From assembly GCA_012295275.1 (NCBI GenBank), contig CM022667.1, forward strand, positions 12,929,038 through 12,993,037: DNA of 64,000 nucleotides. Direction: 5' to 3'. Of the stretch, positions 1 to 11,500 are shown one piece after another (the stretch's first letter is position 1; each line of letters starts with the position of its first letter). The translations under genes and the position numbers were made by a program. The stretch is from Chrysomallon squamiferum. Lineage: Eukaryota; Mollusca; Gastropoda; Neomphalida; Peltospiridae. Under the pieces are notes generated by a model. The model worked only from the letters and a program-made list of their open reading frames with translations. It made no database searches and was not told where the DNA came from.

Positions 1-221
1 TCGTTTTTCATGTATCTGAAGATCGGTTTCAGGTCTGACGGGAAAAGCGGTTTTCTGTCTTCGGGACAGGAGCACTCGTTGGCCAGCCAGCTGTTGATGC
101 AAGCTGAGCAGAAGGCGTGCTCACACGGAGCCTGCAGAGGTGATTCGAGGACGTCGCGACAGATGCAGCAAAGAAGTCCGTCGTTCACTGTTGCTGTAAA
201 ACGTTCCACGTCATAGCCCAT
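1..221 (-). CDS. NRDP1/RNF41-like RING E3 ubiquitin ligase, first coding exon (partial)
   Basis: Read on the minus strand from the ATG at 221-219, this gives 73 codons plus two bases before the window ends. The protein starts MGYDVERF, close to the MGYDV-x-RF start of NRDP1 (RNF41), and goes straight into a RING finger: C18-x2-C21, C33-x-H35-x2-C38-x2-C41, then C52-P-x-D55. The last zinc ligand is Asp (C3HC3D), as in NRDP1. Family knowledge: RING ligases recruit an E2 and pass ubiquitin to substrates; NRDP1 acts on ErbB3 and cytokine receptors. The downstream zinc-finger, coiled-coil and substrate-binding parts lie outside the window, so a paralogue such as an RNF151-type protein cannot be excluded. 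The exon is rich in CpG, unlike the other two genes. The RING call is very safe; the NRDP1 assignment is likely. Confidence 0.8.
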   Translation of the reverse strand, partial: MGYDVERFTATVNDGLLCCICRDVLESPLQAPCEHAFCSACINSWLANECSCPEDRKPLFPSDLKPIFRYMKN

Positions 222-264
222 GTCCGTCCAGAAATCGACTGATGATGTCTGCGAAGCGTTAGAC
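222..264 (-). other. 5' UTR part of the NRDP1-like exon with a probable splice acceptor
   Basis: On the minus strand, a T/C-rich stretch ends in CTCCAG (CAG complement at 265-267), which looks like a 3' splice site. It leaves 43 bases of leader before the ATG. This implies a further 5' non-coding exon somewhere upstream in 265-11300 that I could not locate. Confidence 0.45.
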
Positions 265-827
265 CTGGAGAACAAAATTATTCATTCAGATAATTAGGTC
301 ATTATTATCAATAATTTATGTTTCTTACAACAAAAAAAAAATAATAATAATAATAATAAATAAATAATAAATAAATAAATAAAAAACACAAAAAACACAA
401 CAACAACAACAAAACAAAAAACATACACTCATTAATACGTACACATAAAAACACATACATACACCCACACACACACATAGATATATAACTAACTAACTAA
501 TTAACTAAATAAATAAATGTTTTTGCTGTACTTGTACTTACAACACTAGAATAAAACTATATATTTTTCAATGTGGTTTACTCTAACTATATTTGAATTT
601 CAGTCTGGTTACACTAGTTTACTTTAGAACAAAACTTTTATTCAGAAACCCGCTGTTTGGACGTCTCGACCCATGACGTTAAGGTTATTTGTACACGCGA
701 ATTTCAACATAGAAATTCTTTGTCCGAGACATTCAGCTCACCCCACCAAAGGAAGTTATAGATTTACAGTGGAAAAGTATTGAATTTCAAAATGTTGTCT
801 ATTTATAATATTATTATCATGAAATTC

Positions 828-893
<66 letters not shown>

Positions 894-945
894 TAATAAA
901 TAAATAGCTAAATATATAAATAAATAAATAAATAAATAAATAAAT
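828..945. repeat. (AAT)n followed by (AAAT)n microsatellite
   Basis: A nearly pure AAT run to about 893, then AAAT units to 945. Confidence 0.95.
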
Positions 946-2141
946 ACTACTACAATGTTAAGATTTATCATAAAATCACCAGTACTATTACTGCACCAAA
1001 AGTACGCTGTTTCCAATTTCTATTATCAACAGAGGATTATCAACATGACCCATGTTAGTTATTAATTAAAATAGCATACATGATAAAACATACCAAAATG
1101 ATAAAAGGAAATATTACTTCTATCGAAATTACATTCGGACAAAAGATTTCCCCTCACTCATTCATTTTATCGCGGATCATGTGAAAACGGAAATAATAAG
1201 ATTGTAAGTCCTGAATATAGATGTACATTAAAGGGAGTCACTCGCCACAGTTAAACGGAAATATTCAACACATTACATTTGCTACTGTATTCCAAATTTA
1301 AGTGTTTAATTTGTTTTCACAAAGCCAAATCTTTACATAAAAATAAAACATGATGTAATATATATACAGTTAGTCATAAATAAACATATGTTACTACAGC
1401 TTATAATAACTATGTATATTTATAGTATAATGTAGATGATGACGATAATAATAACAGTGTTAGAGGTTACGATTATCATAATAATAATAATAATGATGAT
1501 GAAAGATGAGAACAACAACAACAACAATAACAACGACAACAACATCAACAACAACAATAAGAATATCCTCTTATTTCAAATCTGTAATATTCTCTTACCG
1601 CTTTCCATGTTATTTTTGTAATAGAATCCTCTCACTTTTAATCCTTGAAAAACCGTTACTTTACTCTGTTTTGCAACGTAACAACCTTACAGCAGCATGT
1701 ACTTGCTATAATAATTATTATTACAGCCGTCGCTTTGGTCTGTGTGTGTCTGACGTAGGCGACAGCATGGTGGCTTTGTTAGCAAGAGCTTATTTTCAAA
1801 AACAAGATTGCTTACAAGCCGAAATATTTCAATAGAGAATAATTAACAAATACTGACCTAAGTGGAATATAAGCTGTATATCACAGGTTTCTTGGTCAGT
1901 CGGGTCATGTTTGCATTTGGGATTACCGTATCTAAACACCTACCTACTTACCTGGAATGTCACACCCCTTTTTATACTTTTTCTGACTTGTATGTACGGT
2001 TCAGTTAATGTTACTAATCTTAAAGCTGAAAGATCAGCAAATTCACAGCTTGCATAACGGTGGGATTTTAGAGAAATTGCTTTAGGGATGTTATGAGAAA
2101 AGTTATTTAAAAGTTATAGGTAAATTAGGTGAAATATTTAC

Positions 2142-2205
<64 letters not shown>

Positions 2206-2226
2206 GAAGAAGAAGAAGAAGAAGAA
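2142..2226. repeat. (AAT)n then (GAA)n microsatellite
   Basis: A pure AAT run that switches abruptly to six GAA units. Confidence 0.95.
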
Positions 2227-2879
2227 ATGTTATAGAAGAATTAATAGTTGTTAAAGAAGTAGTGATAGAAACGGTGGTAGTAGTAGTAACAATCCATTAT
2301 TCAGGTAATGTTCATTTTAATAATTCCGTATTAAATTATTATTAATTTGTCAGATATAACAACAACAGCACAACAACAACAATGATTAAGCAACAATAAA
2401 TAAATTTAAAAAAAAAAAAATAAAGAAAGAAATAAAATTATGTAAACGAATATTAACATCTTAGAACAATATAAACATTATCCATTTGAAAACAAAAGTT
2501 AAAAAATCATCCTCAGATTTTCCTGTTTTAGCAAAGACACGACAGTGTGAAATAAACCGAGTACCTTTTATCTTAACACACTTTTAATGTAATAAATTAT
2601 GACGATGAAGTGTTGTGGGTTTTTTTATTGCTCAGGAACACACGTAATACGGATCTCTTTAAACATTAATGTGTTTTAGTTCCCTTTCTCGTTTCAGTCG
2701 AGATAAAGTTAGAGATAGCTGCTGTGACGTTATGATTTCGAACTCAGTGAACATCGAAGATACTAAATACGGAAGAGAAAACAGATATTCTGTGTACAAG
2801 GGATCATTCTGTGTGTGTGTGAAACAAGTCACAGAACTGAGACAGACTTGCTACATTTAATACACTCTACTATTAATAT

Positions 2880-3122
2880 TACTGCTCCTTCTCCACCTCA
2901 TCCTACTACAGTCTCGACCACCACCACAACCACCTCATTACTAATGTTACCACTACACCGTAACTATTACCACTTTCATTGCTATTACTGCTGTTACTAT
3001 TACTACTACTAAAAGCCCTGTCACTACTATTACTACTGTTACTCTTATACTAGCACTTTTGCTGCTGCTACAGCTGCTACTACTACTACCACCACCACTA
3101 TTACTGTTAATATTAATAATAA
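2880..3122. repeat. Cryptic trinucleotide tract (ACT/ACC/GCT mix)
   Basis: Imperfect three-base periodicity with mixed TAC, ACC and GCT units; open frames across it translate to Thr/Ser/Tyr-rich low complexity. Confidence 0.8.
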
Positions 3123-3610
3123 ATTCACGAATGCCCATATCTATTCACATATTATACAAACTGTTTGGTATATAACAAATAAAGGCATTAATGACTTTCA
3201 GTCCTTTGTGTAATTTATTTATTTAAAACAAACAAATATTAATATTAATAAAAAAAAAAAGAAATACACAAAAATACCTGGTATTTTTTATGTTTAAAAT
3301 TAAATCAGAGCGGACGATAAATCAAAACAGCATGTTTATGATTTCAAAGTGTGGCTTAGTAAAAGCGCATGTCTGTCATCAGTTTGTGACAGCTGTATGG
3401 AACGTACACACATTCATGTTGGATACAGTCGTATTTAATATCCTTCATATTGAATAACACGTCAGAAAAGGATCAAGGGGAGGTATAGGCAGGATATAGA
3501 TCCAGCGGTATTTATGATGTAATATCGATTTTTTCTTACTTCAGTCTTTTAAAAGCACCTAACTTATCATATATGCAATACAAGTAAAAAGAAAAAATAT
3601 ATCTATATAT

Positions 3611-3660
3611 TATAATAATAAATAATAATAATAATAATAATAATAGTAATAATAATAATA

Positions 3661-3700
<40 letters not shown>

Positions 3701-3900
3701 AATGAAATGAAATGAACAAAATAAAATTAAAAGATAAGAGAAAAATAAAATAACTAATAAAAAAAAAAAAAAAAAAAAAAAAACAACAGTAGTAAGAGTG
3801 GTAACAGTAGTAGTAGCAGTAGTAGTGGTTGTACGAGCAGCAGCAGTAATAAAAATAGTATCAAAAAATAAATAATAATAATAGTGATAATAATATTCAA
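3611..3900. repeat. Compound AAT / GAAAT / poly-A / AGT repeat block
   Basis: AAT units to about 3697, a short GAAAT pentamer run, a poly-A run of about 23 at 3761-3783, then imperfect AGT/AGC units. The long minus-strand open frame here is only poly-Leu and Tyr. Confidence 0.9.
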
Positions 3901-4173
3901 TCATCATCCATAACCATAACCATACAGGTACACACAAAACAGAGAAACAGCCATAACACACAAACGCACGCACACACTTTAAATTACTTTATTTCAAACG
4001 AGCTGCACACAATAATGAAGACAGTTTTAGAAATGGAAACAATTAATATAAACATGATATCATATTGATAAAATGAAAATGATAGGAGTGTTATATAAAT
4101 ACGAAAAGACCGAAGGCAAAATAAAATGAATCATAAATGAATGAATATAAATAATCCATTAACGAAATGAACT

Positions 4174-4174
4174 G

Positions 4175-4207
<33 letters not shown>

Positions 4208-4246
4208 AAGAAGTAGAAGAAGATGAAGAAGAAGACCAAGAAGCAG
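4174..4246. repeat. Poly-A (about 32) plus imperfect (GAA)n
   Basis: Homopolymer followed by GAA/GAAGAT-type units. Confidence 0.9.
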
Positions 4247-4802
4247 AAGTAAAATAATTTTTAAAATCCCCATTATTATACACCATCACATTAGTCAACT
4301 TCTGTAAAAGTATGTAAGTAATATTTACCTAAAACCTCCATGTTGTGAACTGACTACAACCTCGCTTTAATATCAAGTTTATGACTCAGAATTAGTTATC
4401 TTTGTCTCTGACGGACGTCACTCTCAGAATAAAGCGTTTATGAACGTTGAAAACAATGAGGCCCTGGCCTGAACCGAATGGGAAAACGCCAGTGACTCAT
4501 TCAGTTCCGATCAATTGAAAAGCTCCATCGCTGAGGAGAAAAATCAGTTTGTGTATACATACACGTCCTACGGGCCTCGAGTTCACTCGGCTTTCCGAAC
4601 CTTAACGATAACTGAAATATCGTTACAGCTGTTGGAAATCACGTACGTTGCGGTAATACATTGATTAGAGATGCATATTTTCATAACTCGCTCAGTCAGT
4701 GGAATGTGATCTCGTGCATTTTTCATATCGGATTTTATCTCTTTTCTGCTTCCCCCCCCCACAAAGAACACCTGTGTTTTTCGTCTGCCGAGATAAATAC
4801 AG

Positions 4803-4805
<3 letters not shown>

Positions 4806-4833
<28 letters not shown>
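4806..4833. repeat. Poly-A run
   Basis: About 28 A residues; frames reading through it give poly-Lys or poly-Phe. Confidence 0.95.
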
Positions 4834-4835
<2 letters not shown>

Positions 4836-5259
4836 AAATAGAAAATCAATACAGAGGTCCGGAGTAAACGATTTCGTATCTCGGCACATTATCTCAACTG
4901 GTCAAATCAATGAACGGTTTGCTAGCAGGCCTACATGATTATTTTATTACTAAATTGCAAAACAGTTAACTCGGGCTTAATTACAACGCCAGTTTTTCCT
5001 AATGTTTATCGATTCTCTCCTGATAAAGGGCGAGCTTTTTAATAAGCTACCGTTTTACCAATAAACAATTAAGTCACTGTACAAGATAAAAAAAAATTAT
5101 TTTTTTAAATAAATATTTTGATCATATCGACGAGTGTTTATTCATTACAAAGCTGTACTTTAAAGTTATATATATAGTAATAATTTATTTTGAATCCTCG
5201 ATACTAAAACAATATTTAAGATATTTTGAGATGGCTGTTCATATTCAAAACGCGTATTC

Positions 5260-5262
<3 letters not shown>

Positions 5263-5338
<76 letters not shown>
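5263..5338. repeat. (TC)38 microsatellite
   Basis: A pure, uninterrupted TC run; the absence of interruptions suggests it is young and length-variable. Confidence 0.98.
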
Positions 5339-5340
<2 letters not shown>

Positions 5341-6779
5341 AATCACATTTATAAAGCCACTAAATCACATTTTAAGTTTACAGTCAGTCCTGGTCCTGAA
5401 TGGAATTGAAGACATCTATTTGGGCGACTAAAGGTTTTCTTTTCAAACTGAGAAAACACACACACACACACACACACAAACATACATATATATATAAACT
5501 AAACACGAAATAAGTATTTTATATTATCACCTTACAATCAGTAAAATATTTATATTTCTCTTTAATGCACCGCTAAAATATTTTAATGGTCTACGTCCTG
5601 TTCTGTAATGGCCGCCAATTTACATACGTAATCGCCAATAAGCGACGTATTACATATTCCAAATCGTTACCAAACTCTTTACTTCAGGTCAGTGAATTGT
5701 GTTGAATGTCAGACACACACTCAGTGGGTATTTTCACTTTGCTGTCATGTCAGCAAAGCCGATCAGTAAGGGATAAATAAAAAAAAAATGTAAAAAAGTA
5801 AAAAAAAAAAAATACGTCTTTCATTGGTCGTTAATAGATTTTACCCCAAAGTGAAGTATGGAAAAAATTCTTTGATGTGCGTCTGTGTATGCGTGTGTAT
5901 GTGTGTTGTGCGTGCGTGTTGGCGCGCGTTTTATTTCTATTCAATATTGCTTATATTCTGTATGGATTCAGAAACAATAACCTTTATTATTTGTTTAGTA
6001 TTTTAAACTTAATTAATTATTATAACCGCATGTGTGTATTGTTAATTCATATTTATAACGGACAACATATATTAAACAAAATAAAATTTGTAAATGAAAA
6101 ATAACTTAAACGATGAGATAAAATTCGATATACCGGTATCGTTTTCAAAAAGAAAACGGCAGTGTATATTCTATTGCAAGAACCAGACCTGCGGTGGGTA
6201 TGTCATTTATCATTGTATTAACCCCCCATCCCACAGTACGTGAAGTTGGAAAAGACTGCATTGTCCATCCAGTAAAGTAAGACTTTTATAGCTAGTCTCA
6301 TCTAAAAAGAAAAAGATGTAACCCTTATTTTATTTCCCCACTGTGTGTGTGTAAGTATGCATTGATGCTGTTATCTTTTTCGTTTTTTGAATTCTTCTTC
6401 TTCTTATTATTATTATAATAAAAATTAAGTAGCAGTCATTTTCTTAAACAAAACATATATGTTTTTTTTTTTTTTTTTTTTTTTAAAGTGAATATTTGTT
6501 TATTTGCTTCTGTGTTTGTACGAGTATGGCAGGTGTGTGTATAATAGAAAAACCAAGTGTCGTCTGCTCAAACAAGTCAAATTTACACAATAAGTTTTAA
6601 TCAAACACACGTTTATGTGTTTCGGAGAATGTAAACCCGTCAAAAACGAACACGGCGTTGTCAACCACACTAAATTCATATCCAGTTTTTCGTGTTGTTT
6701 CTTTTTCTCTGCCAGTTTGTTTCAAAACGTTATTTTATATAAACAAAATTAACGAAACAAACAATAATTAATTAAACAA

Positions 6780-6784
<5 letters not shown>

Positions 6785-6837
<53 letters not shown>
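6785..6837. repeat. (AT)26 microsatellite
   Basis: Pure AT run, self-complementary and able to extrude as a cruciform. Confidence 0.97.
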
Positions 6838-6841
<4 letters not shown>

Positions 6842-6978
6842 CACAATATGATTATATAATAGAAATAATCAGAGTAACTGAATAATCTTCATGTCAAAAC
6901 ATCAATTTTATGGATTTTTATTAAAAGTAAGTCTGTCTCATTTACTCAGTCCCCCACACATGCACATACAAGTACAGG

Positions 6979-6980
<2 letters not shown>

Positions 6981-7012
<32 letters not shown>
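6981..7012. repeat. (CA)16 microsatellite
   Basis: Pure CA run. Confidence 0.97.
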
Positions 7013-7013
<1 letters not shown>

Positions 7014-7293
7014 TTAAATACACACGGACACATACGCAGTACATACTGCCCACGGATGAGAAAGATCCAATTTGTTAGAAAAGTGGCGATTAGCGTGCCA
7101 GTCAGTCACTAGTGACTGGGACTATTTACGGGGTCACGAGTCACGCTCAATTTAGGCTGACGGCCACTAAGCCTGTCGAGGTTCTGGCTGGACGTGCCAG
7201 GCTGAATGGAACTGTAATGAGGATAAGGCTTTGTAAGAAATTCAATTAGCATATAGTTGTGGCCAGATGTTCCTTCCGTACAGTACGGTAGAG

Positions 7294-7326
<33 letters not shown>

Positions 7327-7453
7327 CAAGTACTAGAAATAACGAAGCTGTTAATTAAGTTTCTAAATAGATGAATAGATAAAGTAGGGCAGGATAGGCA
7401 TGTGGGTATGTGTGTGTGCGTGTGTGTGTGCGTGTGTGTGTGCGTGTGTGTGT

Positions 7454-7514
<61 letters not shown>
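7294..7514. repeat. Poly-A run, then a long (GT)n-(GA)n compound array
   Basis: Poly-A at 7294-7324. From about 7409 to 7500 there are GT units with interspersed GC steps, ending in a short GA run. Confidence 0.95.
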
Positions 7515-7768
7515 CAAATCAGTGATCCACAGACTAATAATTATATTTAATTATATTTTATGAAATGAAAAACGTAACATACATATGCACGGATACACAT
7601 ACACATATACACAGAGAGATATACAGATACAACATGACACTATCTATTTCTTTGTTTTTGATATTGTTTAACTCTTAATAAAAACAGTGTCGAGTTGTAC
7701 ATTTGGTCAAAAGAATGTTCGTCGTGTACTTTAGACCTATTAATAAGTTTTACTTACCTATGCCAAAA

Positions 7769-7905
7769 GCAACAACTACGACAATGACAATAACGACAAT
7801 AACAGTAACAGTAACAGTAGCAGTAGCAATAACAATAACAATAACAATAACAATAACAATAACAATAAAAATAATAATAATAAAAATAATAATAATAATA
7901 ACAGA
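7769..7905. repeat. Hexanucleotide-like tract (ACAGTA, ACAATA, AATAAT)
   Basis: Successive blocks of related six- and three-base units, an evolving AAC/AAT array. Confidence 0.9.
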
Positions 7906-8438
7906 AGTATTGTAGCAGATACTGCAGTGGTAGTAGTAGTAACACTAGCAGCAGTAATTAATACTAGTAGACTGGTGAGTCAATAACAGCAGTAAAATCA
8001 GATTAACGGAACAGTATAGGCCTAACATAAGTGTGTGGTTGAACAAAGTCTGCGTTAACTTAAATAAACAAGAATAACAAATAAAAATATAATAATGTCA
8101 GTACTTACGAATAAACAGAGGAATTCCTTCAAAACAGCGGTTCACGTTTACGAACAGTTATTTAAAAGAATTCGCTCAAGCATGTCGTATCCTTGGTTTC
8201 ATGCTTTATGTAATCGCTAGTAATAGTAGGGTTGTCTTTTTTAAATCTCTCTCTCTCTCTCTCTCTCTTTCTTTTTTCTTTTTTCGGTTTTCGTCTATGA
8301 AACGTCAGCTATTTCTTTTAGCCACAATTTAAACAGGTAAACGTTGTCGACACTTCTGTCTTCATTATTCTAAAAATACCTCGGTAAAGACGTCTTTGTC
8401 CTTACGAAAACAACTCCACGCGCTGTCCAGATTTGTTT

Positions 8439-8452
8439 TGATCACGTGATCA
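8439..8452. other. 14-bp perfect palindrome around a CACGTG E-box
   Basis: TGATCACGTGATCA is its own reverse complement and centres on a canonical bHLH-type E-box. It lies in unique CpG-containing intergenic DNA. It could be a binding site; function is unproven. Confidence 0.4.
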
Positions 8453-8803
8453 CACGAGCAGACGGCTTTGTTGTCGGTTATAATTCCTTGTATGTGACAT
8501 CAATAATAATTGATCCATAACAAAACATGAACTCATCGGATAGGAGAATAGTATATAGCGTGTCTTCTGAAAATATTACTCGATCTTTCTTTTCTGTTCT
8601 TTTGCTTTCTTTTTCCTTTCCTTTCTTTCTGTTATTGATCGAGCTTCTTTTTTCTTTCACCGTTTAATTGATTCCGTAATTATTTATCATTTCTTTATTA
8701 TCTTAGATTCGTCAGACAATTTAAGCATTAATAAATAAATAAATAAATAAATAAACCAGAATGGCGACAACAACAACTACTACTACTACTAATAGTAATT
8801 ATT

Positions 8804-8908
<105 letters not shown>

Positions 8909-9154
8909 ACGTATGTGTGTTTCTTTTTTTCTTTTTCACCTCCTACAGAAACTGGTCATTACAGGTATGGTTAAATTATAAGATGATAATACAGGATTAC
9001 CACGTTGATGAAAAATCACCTTGTACAAAACTAATAGTTTAGATTCAAAACATTCAAAAAGTTTAGATGTACTGAGTCCTCGCATTTTTGTATCTCTCGC
9101 ATCACTCAACAAATTAAAAATAATAATTAATAATAATATTAAGAATATGAATGA

Positions 9155-9223
<69 letters not shown>

Positions 9224-9290
9224 CAATAATAATAAAATAATTAAAATAATTAAAATAATAATAATAATAAAATAAAATAAAATAATAAAT
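9155..9290. repeat. (AAT)n and degenerate AAAAT tract
   Basis: A pure AAT run to about 9223, then imperfect AAT/AAAAT units. Confidence 0.95.
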
Positions 9291-9542
9291 ATAAGGAAGA
9301 CATTATTTTTAGAAAGAAAACGATTTGACAGTTATTATTTGTTAAAAATATATTTATTTTTTTCTAGAAAAAGCCTGAGAGAAGAAAGCTAGTTTGATCT
9401 TATCAATATACATGGAGCACTGGGTAAAACGGGAAAAAGCCATCGAAGATGTCTGATTCACGATACGCTGTGAAACTATATTCAAACTATTTTTAATTCA
9501 CTAATATTTTTTGTTTTCTCAATAAAACTATTTATTTATTTG

Positions 9543-9546
<4 letters not shown>

Positions 9547-9586
<40 letters not shown>

Positions 9587-9587
9587 T
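9547..9587. repeat. (ATT)n microsatellite
   Basis: Pure ATT run of about 13 units. Confidence 0.95.
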
Positions 9588-10086
9588 TAATTACATTGTC
9601 CCCACCACCAGTAGCTGAAAAGCCCATACCGCTCTCTCTGTCGTCTTTTTTTTTTTAAATCGTTGTGAGGTGTTGGGTTAAAGGTTAACGTCGCGTGAAT
9701 TAAAACAAATACCTCACGGCGCTAGAAAGAATCCGCCCAAGAAGCCGCTACCTTAACACAAAAGTAAACAAAGTCATGGAACTTGAAAGAAGTTTGTTTG
9801 TTGAAGTGTTAAAGAATTAACGTTGAAAATCTTTAGAAATTTTCTAGTGAACATAAAGAATGTTTTGAAAAAAAAAAAAAAAAAAAAAAACCGCAAGGGA
9901 GAAGAAAAAAAAATCCGCTTGAGTAATTTCTTTGTGTGTGTGTATATATATGTGCGTATGGGTGTGTGCGGAGAGAGAGAGAGAGAGCAATTATGAAAAA
10001 AAAAAGGTACACACATACATCGCCTATTCAGAGAAAGAGAAACACATACATACACGCACACACAACATAATGTATATATATATATA

Positions 10087-10116
10087 GACAGAGAGAGAGA
10101 AAGAGGGAGAGAGGGA

Positions 10117-10188
<72 letters not shown>
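10087..10188. repeat. (GA)n microsatellite with interrupted 5' part
   Basis: GA units with GGGA interruptions to about 10120, then about 33 pure GA units. A short poly-A run lies upstream at 9868-9890. Confidence 0.97.
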
Positions 10189-10190
<2 letters not shown>

Positions 10191-11229
10191 GGTAATTAAA
10201 AGCTAGTGTAAGAACAAGGTGCATGTGATGCTTGTACCTGTTTTACAGGATTGACAGACATGCGGGCAATGTGGCTGGGGGCGCCACTGTACATACAATG
10301 TATGCAGAACAATGTATGCAGAACTTTCGGTTTGCAGAGGCAAACGTACACAGACACAGTTTAACTGTCGCCAGTTCGAGTTGTATGTGTCATTCGTCAT
10401 CTTTTATTCTTCATATTTCATGTCATTGCATCAATAAGAATATACTAACTATAATAAAGATTGCAAATAAATGAATAATATGAAACACACAGCATAAATA
10501 ATTATAATAATAATAAACTCTGTAGGGCTTAATTATTAAACATACATACATTTATTTATTTGTTTATTTATTTAAATGTATATATATATTTACAGCTCAC
10601 AGATTTGACTGCAAGTTGAAACTGTTACTTGTTACTATGAGCAGTTAAACCAATAAATAACCTGAGAAAATTGTACCAGCGCTGGAATAGTTTACATTAA
10701 AATTTATATTTATAATCTGTATATAGAGTAATGTTAGGTAATGTACAGAAAATTTAAATATTCTTCAGTAATGCCTTAATATAACTGTATTTCTATCTCC
10801 TTTTATTACATACATTTTTTTTTTTTTTATATGTATGCATGTACGCTTTAATTTATTATTTTTATAGATTTTTTTATAGAGTATTACAGATACATTTTCG
10901 TTCGTACACCATTTTTTTTCTATAAATATAACTACGTATCTAATTACGCAGTGTAATTCAGATGACAAAACAACACACTAAGCTCATTTATTTACAAATA
11001 AGTTTATCTGCAAATATTGCATAATAAGTGATTGCTGACATACCTTAAGTTATTAAAAATAAAATGAATGTATATAATTATTTAGTAGGCGGTGATCAAT
11101 ATGTAATCTTCTATACCACACTGAAAATCAACATTTTATATTATTGCCGAACATTATCTGGAATAAATTTTATTTAACAATATCTGGTAGCCTTAAACAT
11201 TACGTATTTTAAATTTACTATCGATTTTA

Positions 11230-11404
11230 AACGTCACGACAGTGGCATGAATGAGAAATAAATGACAATACCGAGAGGAGGACGTCATACGCACCTGCTA
11301 CATTCTATAGTTGTGACGTCACAATGTCAGAGGTCACAAGCAGGCATTTACGCAGCCTGCAAGGCTGAGGTTCAGACAAGAATGATCGTTCGGAAAATAA
11401 AAGT
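11230..11404 (+). promoter_or_regulatory. Probable rhophilin promoter and leader, with a CRE palindrome
   Basis: The 175 bases before the rhophilin ATG are CpG-rich relative to the gene body. GTGACGTCAC at 11313-11322 contains the full cAMP-response element TGACGTCA (CREB/ATF family), and a partial GACGTCAT lies at 11281. No convincing TATA box is visible. An in-frame TAA at 11399-11401 lies just before the start. Two out-of-frame upstream ATGs are present, at 11324 and 11382. The transcription start cannot be placed. Confidence 0.5.
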
Positions 11405-11500
11405 ATGATGGAATTTTCGAAAACAAACGGATACAGTATGAGCCTCCCGCATAAAAGTGTAATCCGTGTCATTAAAGAACACGAAAAACACAACAGAAAG
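11405..11500 (+). CDS. RHPN2: Rhophilin exon 1 (start exon)
   Basis: Encodes residues 1-32, beginning MMEFSKTNGY and ending in NRK; phase 0; consensus donor gtgagt. The doubled ATG at 11405 and 11408 gives two possible starts one codon apart. This region has no family-wide conservation except the final RK, so it rests on reading frame, donor quality and junction match. Confidence 0.8.

Noticed and set aside
756-1016. Long minus-strand open frame over (AAT)n
   Set aside because: It translates to poly-Ile/Tyr from a microsatellite. The same holds for the frames at 3536-3973, 4583-4849, 8761-9275, 41913-42149, 50085-50402 and 62585-62640 before the true exon.
7103-7118. 16-base perfect palindrome CAGTCACTAGTGACTG
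   Set aside because: Short, with no partner copies or known factor site recognised; probably chance in a unique stretch.
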